Below are positions 1 to 6,570 of a stretch of 64,000 bases of DNA, one piece after another. Each line of letters starts with the position of its first letter. Position 1 is the first letter of the stretch. The position numbers and the translations under genes were made by a program. This stretch comes from Hymenobacter psychrophilus (GTDB lineage: Bacteria; Bacteroidota; Bacteroidia; Cytophagales; Hymenobacteraceae), in contig NZ_FNOV01000009.1 in NCBI RefSeq assembly GCF_900107135.1, positions 151,140 to 215,139 on the forward strand, written 5' to 3'. Under the pieces are notes generated by a model. The model ran no database searches and had not been told where the DNA came from. It saw nothing but the letters and a program-made list of their open reading frames with translations.

Positions 1-105
1 CTTGCCCCGAAACTTGGCAACCAAGCCTTGAGGAATGCTTTGCAGCCAATGAAGAGCGGCAGCAGCTTGCTCATCCGGAACCTCCAATTCTATTGCGAAT
101 TTCAT
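1..105 (-). CDS. Partial small protein, N-terminal part only
   Basis: An open frame starts with ATG at 105 on the minus strand and runs off the window's left edge with no stop, giving 35 residues that begin MKFAIELEVPDEQAAAALHW. The acidic, amphipathic N-terminus has no signal peptide and matches no family I can name; short proteins of this style are often antitoxin-like or orphan regulators, but nothing here proves that. Coding use (GC-rich third positions) is weaker than in neighbours. The 128 bases between it and the Nudix gene hold nothing recognisable. Confidence 0.45.
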   Translation of the reverse strand, partial: MKFAIELEVPDEQAAAALHWLQSIPQGLVAKFRGK

Positions 106-233
106 ACTACTAAGCTACGGAAAAGCTGGGGTATCGTTTTAGCGGCGCGGGCGGCAGTTGGGGCGGTCGTAGGGTAGAAGCTGTGGTATAGTGCCAGCGG
201 CGGGGGCAGCGGCCCAACCGATTGCCCGGGCAG

Positions 234-635
234 TTAGGCCAGCAGTTCGCCCCGCTCGTGCAGCCAGTCGAAAATCAGCTGGTCGACGGCCGAAACCTGG
301 GGGCGGTGGCGGTAGGTGAGCCAGACAACTTCCTCGATTTCGGCGGCGGGTTGCAGCGTGCCGGTGTAGGCGGCTGCGTAAAGCGTCATCTGCACCAGCA
401 CATCGGGGGCGTGGCCGTGGGCAGGGGCCGTGAACACGCCGCGCGGGTGCAGGCTGGTGGGCAGCAGTTCCACGGTTAGTTCCTCCCGGATTTCGCGCAA
501 CAGCGTCTGGGCGTCGGTTTCGCCGGGCTTGCGCTTGCCGCCGGGCAGGTAGTACCGGTCTTTGCCCCGGCTGCGGGTGCTGAGCACGCGGCCCTCGGGC
601 AGGTGCAGCCAGGCTATCTTGTCGATGAGCGGCAT
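234..635 (-). CDS. Nudix hydrolase
   Basis: A 133-residue single-domain Nudix protein, expected to hydrolyse a nucleoside diphosphate linked to another moiety in the cytoplasm. The Nudix box is visible at residues 33-55: Gly33, Glu39, then Arg47-Glu48 and the metal-binding Glu51-Glu52. The usual glycine near the end of the box is Thr54, a mild deviation. The length is that of a minimal family member, so no substrate can be assigned. It is transcribed 8 bp downstream of a 37-codon membrane peptide gene (644-757) on the same strand, so the two are probably one unit. Confidence 0.88.
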   Translation of the reverse strand: MPLIDKIAWLHLPEGRVLSTRSRGKDRYYLPGGKRKPGETDAQTLLREIREELTVELLPTSLHPRGVFTAPAHGHAPDVLVQMTLYAAAYTGTLQPAAEIEEVVWLTYRHRPQVSAVDQLIFDWLHERGELLA

Positions 636-643
636 GGCAATGG

Positions 644-757
644 TTAGGAGCAGCGCACTACGAAGTAGGCCACCGCCGCTACCAGCGCCACCGAGCCGAA
701 GCGTAGCGCCAGAAACACCCAGGCGGGCAGTTCGGGTTTTTTAGGAGGGTAGGACAT
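644..757 (-). CDS. 37-residue single-pass membrane peptide
   Basis: ATG at 757 and TAA at 644-646 frame 37 codons: MSYPPKKPELPAWVF followed by a hydrophobic stretch of about 20 residues (LALRFGSVALVAAVAYFVV) and a short RCS tail. The layout, a short basic/proline N-terminus plus one membrane helix, is common among conserved small Bacteroidota proteins. It lies 8 bp upstream of the Nudix gene on the same strand. No function is known to me. It is supported by codon structure, start and spacing, not by homology. Confidence 0.6.
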   Translation of the reverse strand: MSYPPKKPELPAWVFLALRFGSVALVAAVAYFVVRCS

Positions 758-784
758 GGCGGGGGAGGTATGGTAGAGATATAC

Positions 785-885
785 AGAACGTCATGCTGAG
801 CTTGTCGAAGCATCTCTACCGCTTCGTTGCAATGGTAATCCAACGAAGCGGTAGAGATGCTTCGACAAGCTCAGCATGACGTTCT
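785..885. repeat. Long perfect palindrome, family A
   Basis: Arms 785-829 and 841-885 are perfect reverse complements (45 bp) around an 11-bp loop. The arm begins AGAACGTCATGCTGAGC and shares this core with the elements at about 11710, 17713, 20671 and 21726. It lies between the PfkB gene's stop and the membrane-peptide gene, both minus strand. No open frame or transposase is associated. Confidence 0.95.
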
Positions 886-891
886 ATTCTG

Positions 892-912
892 ACAACTAAC
901 AACTAACAACTA
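892..912. repeat. Heptamer tandem repeat (ACAACTA)x3
   Basis: Three perfect copies of the 7-mer ACAACTA. The last copy contains the stop codon (910-912) of the minus-strand PfkB-like gene; the first copy is 6 bp from the family A palindrome at 785-885. The same arrangement recurs at other gene ends in this window. Confidence 0.9.
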
Positions 913-1863
913 TGCCCCAACCGCTGCCGGCATGGTTTGCAGCAGCCACTGGTAGAGGCGGTCCACATCGGCTTTGCGGAACAGCTCGGTGCCGGGGTTC
1001 ATGGTGGCGGCCGTGCCGCAGGCTACGCCTAGGCGGGCCGTTTCGCGCAGGCTGCGGCCCTCGCTCAGGCCATGTACCAGGCCGGCTACCATGCTGTCGC
1101 CGGCGCCCACGGTGCTGCGTTTTTTTACCGACGGTGCGGGCACGTAATCGGCGCCCTCGGCCGATACCACGCAGGCCCCCTGAGGGCCCATAGATACCAC
1201 CACGATTTCGCACTTGCCGGCCTGCACCAGCTGCCGGGCGGCCCCGGCTACGGCCTGGCTGTCGAGCTCTTCCACGCCCTGCATTTTGCTGAGCTCGCCC
1301 ACATTGGGCTTGGCCAGGTACACGCCCGCATCGAGTAGCGCCGCCAGGGCCGGGCCCGAGGTGTCGGCCACCACTTTCACGCCCAGCTCGCGGGCGGCGC
1401 GGGCAATGCGGGCCAGCAGCTCGGGCTCGACGCCGGGCGGCAGGCTGCCGCTGATGACTAGAAACTCGGGCGGCTCGGGGAGCTCCTGCAGCGCCTGCAG
1501 CACCTGCTGCTGCTCTTCGGGCCGTAGCGGGGTGCCGGGCATTCCAAAGCGGTACTGCTGGCTGGTGGAGGCATCGACCACGATGAAGTTCTCGCGGGTC
1601 CAGCCCTCCACCTCAATGGGGTGCTGCTCGATGTGCTCGTCGCTCAGCAGCTGGCGCAGCAACTGGCCGCTGGGGCCGCCCACCGGGAACACGGCCACCG
1701 AGTTGGAACCCAGCCGCCGCAGTGCCCGGCTCACGTTGATGCCACCGCCGCCGGGCTCGAACCTGGGCGCTTCGCAACGCAGCTTTTGGTCGGGGATAAT
1801 ATGGTCGGCGGTGGTGCTTTTATCCACCGTGGGGTTGAGCGTGAGCGTGACGATGCGGGCCAT
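910..1863 (-). CDS. pfkB: PfkB-family phosphofructokinase
   Basis: A 317-residue ribokinase-fold sugar kinase. The whole chain reads like E. coli 6-phosphofructokinase II: TLTLNPTVD near the N-terminus, KLRCEAPRFEPGGGGINV at 27-44, the VISGSLPPGV segment at 136-145, KPNVGEL at 185-191 and the ATP-site motif GAGDS at 253-257 with the catalytic base Asp256. It should phosphorylate fructose 6-phosphate (or a related sugar phosphate such as tagatose 6-phosphate) in glycolysis. The gene stands alone. Its stop lies in a heptamer repeat next to a palindrome. A minus-strand box TATGTTTG at 2017-2024 is a candidate promoter. Confidence 0.93.
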   Translation of the reverse strand: MARIVTLTLNPTVDKSTTADHIIPDQKLRCEAPRFEPGGGGINVSRALRRLGSNSVAVFPVGGPSGQLLRQLLSDEHIEQHPIEVEGWTRENFIVVDASTSQQYRFGMPGTPLRPEEQQQVLQALQELPEPPEFLVISGSLPPGVEPELLARIARAARELGVKVVADTSGPALAALLDAGVYLAKPNVGELSKMQGVEELDSQAVAGAARQLVQAGKCEIVVVSMGPQGACVVSAEGADYVPAPSVKKRSTVGAGDSMVAGLVHGLSEGRSLRETARLGVACGTAATMNPGTELFRKADVDRLYQWLLQTMPAAVGA

Positions 1864-1893
1864 AGGCGAGAGAGTGATAGAAACAGGAGAATG

Positions 1894-1984
1894 ACGTAGG
1901 GGCTTGTCGCCGCCCGCCGTTGAACGACCACCGTCGGACGATTACCGCTGGAGCGGCGGGCAGGGGCAAGTGCCGCCCCTACGT
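1894..1984. repeat. Imperfect inverted repeat, family D
   Basis: ACGTAGGGGC at 1894 pairs with GCCCCTACGT ending at 1984, and the flanking GCCGCCCGCC / GGCGGGC segments also pair, with interruptions. The core (GTAGGGGC followed by CCGCCCGCC) is shared with the cleaner element at 32098-32243. It lies in the gap between the divergent pfkB and esterase genes, inside the probable pfkB leader. Confidence 0.75.
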
Positions 1985-2016
1985 CGTTCTTGAAAGGCGC
2001 AACTCGTACCAACGGC

Positions 2017-2024
2017 CAAACATA
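2017..2024 (-). promoter_or_regulatory. Candidate -7 box for pfkB
   Basis: The minus strand reads TATGTTTG, an exact match to the Bacteroidota TAnnTTTG box. No convincing TTG lies at the usual upstream distance, and the box is about 155 bp from the start codon, so the assignment is tentative. Confidence 0.35.
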
Positions 2025-2110
2025 GCACGAGTTTTCGCGTCTAGTATAGAACCGCCGTGTTGGCCGCCCCCCGCATGGCGGCGGTACCGTCCCTTTTTCC
2101 TTCTTTCCTT

Positions 2111-3286
2111 ATGATGCGTCCACTACTCCTGCTGACGGGCCTGTTGCTGGCCCTCGCGCCCCGGGCCCAAGCCCAACGAACCATCACCGGCTCCATCCGC
2201 TTCGAAGGCGCAGTGCGCGACTACCGCCTCTACGTGCCCAAGGCCTACGACGGCACCCGGCCTGTGCCGCTGCTGCTCAACCTGCACGGCTTCGGCTCCA
2301 ACGCCGCCGAGCAGGAGCAGTACGGCGACTTCCGCGCCATTGCCGACACGGCCAATTTCCTCATCGTGCACCCCAACGGCACGCTGGCCCCCACCGGCCA
2401 GCGGTTCTGGAACACGTTTCTGCCCTATGCCGCCGGCGGCCCCGACGATGTGGGCTTCCTCGGCGCCCTCATCGACTCCATCAGCGCTCAGTACCGCGTT
2501 AATCCGCAGCGGCTGTACAGCACCGGCATGAGCAACGGCGGTTTCATGAGCTACGAGCTGGCCTGCCGGCTCAACAGCCGCATTGCCGCCATTGCCTCGG
2601 TAACCGGCAGCATGATAACCAGCCACCTGGCCGACTGCGCCCCCGTGCGGGCGGTGCCGGTGCTGGAGATCCACGGCACTGCCGACGGCACCGTGCCCTA
2701 CGAGGGCAACGGCACCTTCGTGCCCATTCCGGAGCTGATGGCCGCCTGGGCGCAGCGCAACGGCTGCAGCCCCACGCCCGTCATCACCCAGGTGCCCAAC
2801 ACCAATACCACCGACGGCAGCACGGCCGAGCGGCAGGTCTTCAGTGGCGGACGCAACGGCAGCGTGGTCGAACACTACCGCATCATTGGGGGCGGCCACA
2901 CCTGGCCCGGCGCGCCGGTCAACATCGGCGTCACCAACCGCGACATTGATGCCAGCAAAGTAGTCTGGCAGTTTCTGCGCCGCTACCAGCTCGGCGGACT
3001 GCTTACGGCCACGGCTCCGGCCACGCTGCGCAACTCGGCCGGGCTGCTGCTGGCTCCCAACCCAGCCCGCAACCAGGTCAGCATCCGCTCGACGCTGGGC
3101 CCGCTGGAAACCAGCCGGGTGCGCGTTTCCGATGCTGCGGGCCGCACCGTGCCCGCCACTTTCCGGCGCGGCCCCGATGGCAGCCTGCTGCTCTCTACGA
3201 CCGGCTGGGCCGCTGGCAGCTACTGGCTGCGGGCCGAAGTAAAAGGCCAGACGCTGTACCGGCAGCTGGTGAAAGCGGCCGAGTAA
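2111..3286 (+). CDS. Secreted PHB-depolymerase-like (LpqC) esterase with T9SS sorting domain
   Basis: A 391-residue alpha/beta hydrolase exported by a signal peptide (residues 1-22, ending AQAQ). The nucleophile elbow GMSNGG puts Ser at 141; the HGTADGTVPYEG segment gives Asp192 and GGGHTWPG gives His263, a full triad. The oxyanion region LNLHGFGSNA is at 57-65. This layout is that of the LpqC / poly(3-hydroxybutyrate) depolymerase and feruloyl-esterase family. Residues from about 312 (LLLAPNPARNQV) to the end form a type A C-terminal sorting domain for the type IX secretion system, so surface attachment or release is expected. The start at 2111 is preferred over an upstream ATG (2057) because it begins the signal peptide directly. 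Confidence 0.9.
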   Translation: MMRPLLLLTGLLLALAPRAQAQRTITGSIRFEGAVRDYRLYVPKAYDGTRPVPLLLNLHGFGSNAAEQEQYGDFRAIADTANFLIVHPNGTLAPTGQRFWNTFLPYAAGGPDDVGFLGALIDSISAQYRVNPQRLYSTGMSNGGFMSYELACRLNSRIAAIASVTGSMITSHLADCAPVRAVPVLEIHGTADGTVPYEGNGTFVPIPELMAAWAQRNGCSPTPVITQVPNTNTTDGSTAERQVFSGGRNGSVVEHYRIIGGGHTWPGAPVNIGVTNRDIDASKVVWQFLRRYQLGGLLTATAPATLRNSAGLLLAPNPARNQVSIRSTLGPLETSRVRVSDAAGRTVPATFRRGPDGSLLLSTTGWAAGSYWLRAEVKGQTLYRQLVKAAE

Positions 3287-3290
3287 AACC

Positions 3291-3508
3291 GAGCGTCAGG
3301 CAGCGCGCAGCGAAGAATCTCGCGGGCTGATGTTAGCTTACTATCTGCTGTAGCGCGAACTTTGTAGTTCGCGTCCGGGCGCCGATGAAGCCAGTTGAAC
3401 GGCGCCCGGACGCGAACTACAAAGTTCGCGCTACAGGCAACGGCGTAACGTCAGTTACTGTAACAACGTCAGCATACGTTATTCTTCGCTGCGCGCTGCC
3501 TGACGCTC
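3291..3508. repeat. Nested double palindrome
   Basis: Outer arms 3291-3318 and 3481-3508 are perfect 28-bp reverse complements (core GCGCGCAGCGAAGAAT). Nested inside is a second, unrelated palindrome with perfect 36-bp arms at 3348-3383 and 3401-3436 (core GCGAACTTTGTAGTTCGCG). It fills nearly the whole gap between the esterase and the HipA-like gene and looks like one mobile stem-loop element inserted within another. Confidence 0.93.
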
Positions 3509-3529
3509 CTGCAATCCTAAACGTAAATT

Positions 3530-4315
3530 ATGCCTGAGCTTGCTTTGCGCACCGTGGAGGTGACGCGTTACGTGGTGCCACTGCGCGAAGGTGGCTCGCT
3601 GCCCGCGCTGGTAGAGGCCGACGACAACTTTCTGTACGTGCTCAAGTTCCGGGGGGCGGGGCAGGGGCTGAAGGCGCTCATTGCCGAGCTGGTGGTGGGC
3701 GAGCTGGCCCGGCAATTGGGTTTGCGCATGCCCGAGCTGGTGTTCGTCAACCTCAACGAAGCCTTCGGCCGCACCGAGCCCGACGAGGAAATCCAGGATT
3801 TGCTGCGCTTCAGCACCGGCCTGAACCTGGGCCTACACTTTCTGGCCGGCGCCGGCACCTTCGACCCGCTGCTGCTCGACATCGAGCCCCAACTGGCCTC
3901 GCTTATTGTGTGGCTGGACTGCCTGACGCTGAACGTCGACCGCACGGCCCGCAACACCAACCTGCTCATGTGGCACCGCGAACTGTGGCTCATCGACCAC
4001 GGCGCGGCCCTGTACGTGCACCACGCCGGAGCCGGTTGGGCGGCGCCCAGGCCGCGGCCGTTTCCGCAGGTGAAAGACCACGTGCTGCTGCCCCAGGCCA
4101 CCGAGCTGCCCTGGGCCGACGCCGAAGGCCGCGCCCGCCTCACGCCCGCCGTTATCGAGGCCATTGTGGCCCTGGTGCCCGACGACTGGCTGCAGGAACC
4201 CGATGTGCCGGCTGCCGAGCAGCGGGCCCGGTACGTGCAGTTCCTCACGGCCCGCCTTGCCGATTCCGCCACCTTCGTTGCCGAAGCTGAAGCCGCCCGC
4301 CATGCACTTGTTTGA
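3530..4315 (+). CDS. HipA-like kinase-fold protein
   Basis: A 261-residue protein resembling the HipA-like kinase family rather than full HipA toxins (about 440 aa). A possible ATP-contacting lysine is in FLYVLKF (Lys39). The catalytic-loop segment is LNVDRTARNTNLL with Asp137 and Asn142/Asn144, and a DFG-like metal site follows in LIDHGAAL (Asp156). The N-terminal half of HipA is absent. The next gene, a DUF3037 protein, overlaps it by 14 bp, and HipA-like/DUF3037 pairs are, as I recall, a recurring arrangement whose role is not established. Kinase activity and a toxin or regulatory role are inferences. Confidence 0.8.
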   Translation: MPELALRTVEVTRYVVPLREGGSLPALVEADDNFLYVLKFRGAGQGLKALIAELVVGELARQLGLRMPELVFVNLNEAFGRTEPDEEIQDLLRFSTGLNLGLHFLAGAGTFDPLLLDIEPQLASLIVWLDCLTLNVDRTARNTNLLMWHRELWLIDHGAALYVHHAGAGWAAPRPRPFPQVKDHVLLPQATELPWADAEGRARLTPAVIEAIVALVPDDWLQEPDVPAAEQRARYVQFLTARLADSATFVAEAEAARHALV

Positions 4316-4685
4316 GTATGCCGTGCTGCGGGTGGTGCCCCGCGTAGAGCGCGAAGAATTCCTGAACGTGGGCGTGATTCTGTACTGCGCCTCCCAGGGC
4401 TTCCTGGAAACCCGCTGCCAGCTGCCCGAAGCACGCCTGCAGGCCTTTGCGGGCCCCGCGCACCAGCTGGATTTCGACGACCTGCGGGCCCGGCTGCGAG
4501 CCTTCGAGCGCATTTGCGCGGGTCGGCGTGAGGGCGGGCCCATCGGGCAGTTTGCCGTGGCCTCGCGCTTCCGCTGGCTCACGGCCACCCGTAGCACCGT
4601 TGTGCAAACCTCGCCCGTGCACCCCGGCCTCTGCCACGACCCGGCCGCCACACTGGAGCAGCTCTACCGCCAACTGGTGCTCTGA
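4302..4685 (+). CDS. DUF3037 family protein
   Basis: A 127-residue protein starting MHLFEYAVLRVVPRVEREEF, the typical opening of DUF3037 proteins, with NVGVILYC at 22-29 and a C-terminal helical tail. Its ATG lies inside the last codons of the HipA-like gene (14-bp overlap), so the two are translationally coupled. Longer in-frame starts upstream are disfavoured because they would lie deep inside the kinase gene. It may be the kinase's partner or substrate; this is inferred only from the linkage. Confidence 0.8.
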   Translation: MHLFEYAVLRVVPRVEREEFLNVGVILYCASQGFLETRCQLPEARLQAFAGPAHQLDFDDLRARLRAFERICAGRREGGPIGQFAVASRFRWLTATRSTVVQTSPVHPGLCHDPAATLEQLYRQLVL

Positions 4686-4753
4686 GTACCGGCATCGGCT
4701 GCAAAGCCGCCAGTCAGGCATTGAAAGCCGTCTGAGTTGGTTGGTTGCAGAAG

Positions 4754-4834
4754 GTAGAGACGTCTAGTTGCGTCTCGTCGTTGAACAAAACAGGCCCGAT
4801 GAGCAGCCGGTAAGACGCAACTAGGCGTCTCTAC
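4754..4834. repeat. Inverted repeat, family C
   Basis: 22-bp arms (GTAGAGACGTCTAGTTGCGT...) at 4754-4775 and 4813-4834 with one mismatch. The GTAGAGACGC core recurs at 16044-16067 and 18437-18468. It separates the convergent DUF3037 gene and the hypothetical gene at 4936-5499. Confidence 0.88.
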
Positions 4835-4935
4835 ATCCTTCCAGCGCGCCTCTTCGGCTGATTCAAAGAGCCTTTTAGCAGCCGAAGTGCGAAGGCGCGA
4901 CTAGGTTGCCCGCTACTGAACTGCCAGCCAGCAAA

Positions 4936-5499
4936 TCAGGCGGAGGTTTGCGGGGCCAGCTGTTGCAGCATGCGGAGCAGTAACTTGTACAGCTCCCGCA
5001 ACTGCTCCGGCTCAACCACGGCCCGCTCCAGGCTAAACGTGAGCAGCAGCGGCGCGTCGGGCGCAGCCGAGTCGGGAGCCAGCGTGAAACGGGCCGAGGG
5101 GTGGTGCAGCAGTGTCTGATGCACAGCTGAGTCGGCGAGCAGGCGGCGCAGGGTGTTGGCGTCGTTGGTGGTGATGATGAACGCCTGGTCCAGCTCGGCG
5201 TAGCCCAACTCCACGTCTTCCAGGCCCAGCAGCTTACCGATTTCGTGCACCCAGTCCTGCTCGTGCAGGGCGAAGCGCAGGGCCGGCTGGCCGGGTACTA
5301 CAGCCCGGAGGGTAGTCAGCTCATAGCCGCCCTCGAAGCCGCCGCCCAAATCAATATCCAGCTCTAGCCGCACCCGGTAAGGGGGCTGGCAGAGGTCGAC
5401 GCGGTAGTCGAACAGGTCGGGTTGGCTAGCCATATCGGTGGCTACCTGCGCCCAAAGGTCGGGTTCGGAGTCGGCGGTGAACGTACGGATGGTTTCCAT
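4936..5499 (-). CDS. Hypothetical cytoplasmic protein
   Basis: A 187-residue protein with no signal peptide or membrane segment. It opens METIRTFTADSEPDLW and shows alternating charged and hydrophobic strands, then a segment GYAELDQAFIITTNDANTLR (99-118) followed by a helix-rich C-terminus ending in a LLRMLQQL helix. The central segment recalls proteins that compare a stored value with a threshold, but I cannot assign a family. Codon use is like the neighbours, so the gene is real. It is 84 bp from the downstream dehydrogenase and transcribed in the same direction. Confidence 0.75.
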   Translation of the reverse strand: METIRTFTADSEPDLWAQVATDMASQPDLFDYRVDLCQPPYRVRLELDIDLGGGFEGGYELTTLRAVVPGQPALRFALHEQDWVHEIGKLLGLEDVELGYAELDQAFIITTNDANTLRRLLADSAVHQTLLHHPSARFTLAPDSAAPDAPLLLTFSLERAVVEPEQLRELYKLLLRMLQQLAPQTSA

Positions 5500-5583
5500 G
5501 GGCAGCAGCTGGATAACGGATGAAAAGATCTGTTCTTCCTACTCTGCCGCCCGCTCCGGGGTTGTGCGCCCCCCGGCCCGCGG

Positions 5584-6516
5584 CTAATAGCCGCGACCCA
5601 GTGTTACTGCATTTTCCAGCGGCTCGCCCCGCTGCCAGTGGCCCAGGTTGCGCAGAAATACCTTCATACGGTCGGCTTCTTCTTCGGGGTAGCCACCGCC
5701 GGTGTGCTGGGTGAGCAGCACCTGCGGCAGACCCCAGAGCGGGTTGTCAGACGGCAGCGGCTCCTGGGCCGTTACGTCGAGCACGGCCCCGGCCAGGCGG
5801 CCGGCCTGCAGGGCAGCCAGCAGAGCCGGCTCGTCGGTAGTCGAGCCCCGGCCCACGCTGGCGTACAGGGCGTGCGGGGGCAGGGCGGCCAGCAACTCGG
5901 CCGATACGTAGCCGGTGGCGCTGCCCGGCAGGCAGTTTACCACAATATCGGTGGCGGGCAGGGTGGCCAGTACTTCGGCGTGGGTATGCAACTGGGCCTG
6001 CGGGTCGGTGCGGGCCACAAACTGCACCGCGCACCCAAAGCCGACAAGCTGCTGGGCCACCGCCAGCCCGATGCTGCCGCGGCCTAGCACCAGCACCCGC
6101 CGGCCCCGTAGCACCCCCAGCCGCTGCCGGAACGCGCCCCCTTCCCAATGCCGCCGGGTTTGCCACACGGCCAGCTGAGGCACTCCGCGCAGTAGCGCCA
6201 GCAGCCCGGCTACCATCGTTTCGGCGCAGGGCCAGGCAAATAGGTCGCCCATGTTGGCCACCAGAAAATCTGGCCGTAGCTCTTGGTACTGATGAATGCC
6301 GGCCGAATCTATCTGCCAGAACCGGAGCTGGGGTGGCAGCGGCGTGAGCCAGGAGGCGGGTGGGTTGCCCAGCAGCAGCCCGGCCGTTTGCAGCGCCGCC
6401 GGTGGTTGGGCGCTGTGCCGGTCGGTGGCAAACTCAACGTCGAGGCCGGCCGGTAGCTGCCGGGTAAGCTCGGCGCGGGCAGCGGCCGAGAAATCAGAAT
6501 AAACAAATAGGTGCAT
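5584..6516 (-). CDS. D-isomer-specific 2-hydroxyacid dehydrogenase
   Basis: A 310-residue NAD(P)-dependent oxidoreductase of the D-2-hydroxyacid dehydrogenase family. The Rossmann motif GRGSIG is at 145-150. The catalytic residues are in place: Arg223 (SVGRGSTTDE), Glu252 (DVTAQEPLP) and His271 (LTQHTGG). The N-terminal substrate domain is short, as in GhrA-like glyoxylate/hydroxypyruvate reductases, so that group is likely, although the substrate cannot be read from sequence. The gene is transcribed away from the S9 gene's end, 54 bp apart, on the same strand. Confidence 0.9.
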   Translation of the reverse strand: MHLFVYSDFSAAARAELTRQLPAGLDVEFATDRHSAQPPAALQTAGLLLGNPPASWLTPLPPQLRFWQIDSAGIHQYQELRPDFLVANMGDLFAWPCAETMVAGLLALLRGVPQLAVWQTRRHWEGGAFRQRLGVLRGRRVLVLGRGSIGLAVAQQLVGFGCAVQFVARTDPQAQLHTHAEVLATLPATDIVVNCLPGSATGYVSAELLAALPPHALYASVGRGSTTDEPALLAALQAGRLAGAVLDVTAQEPLPSDNPLWGLPQVLLTQHTGGGYPEEEADRMKVFLRNLGHWQRGEPLENAVTLGRGY

Positions 6517-6570
6517 ACGCCCCTATACTACCCGCTACGGCCGTGAGGTTGCACCGGGCGCAACTCAGTT

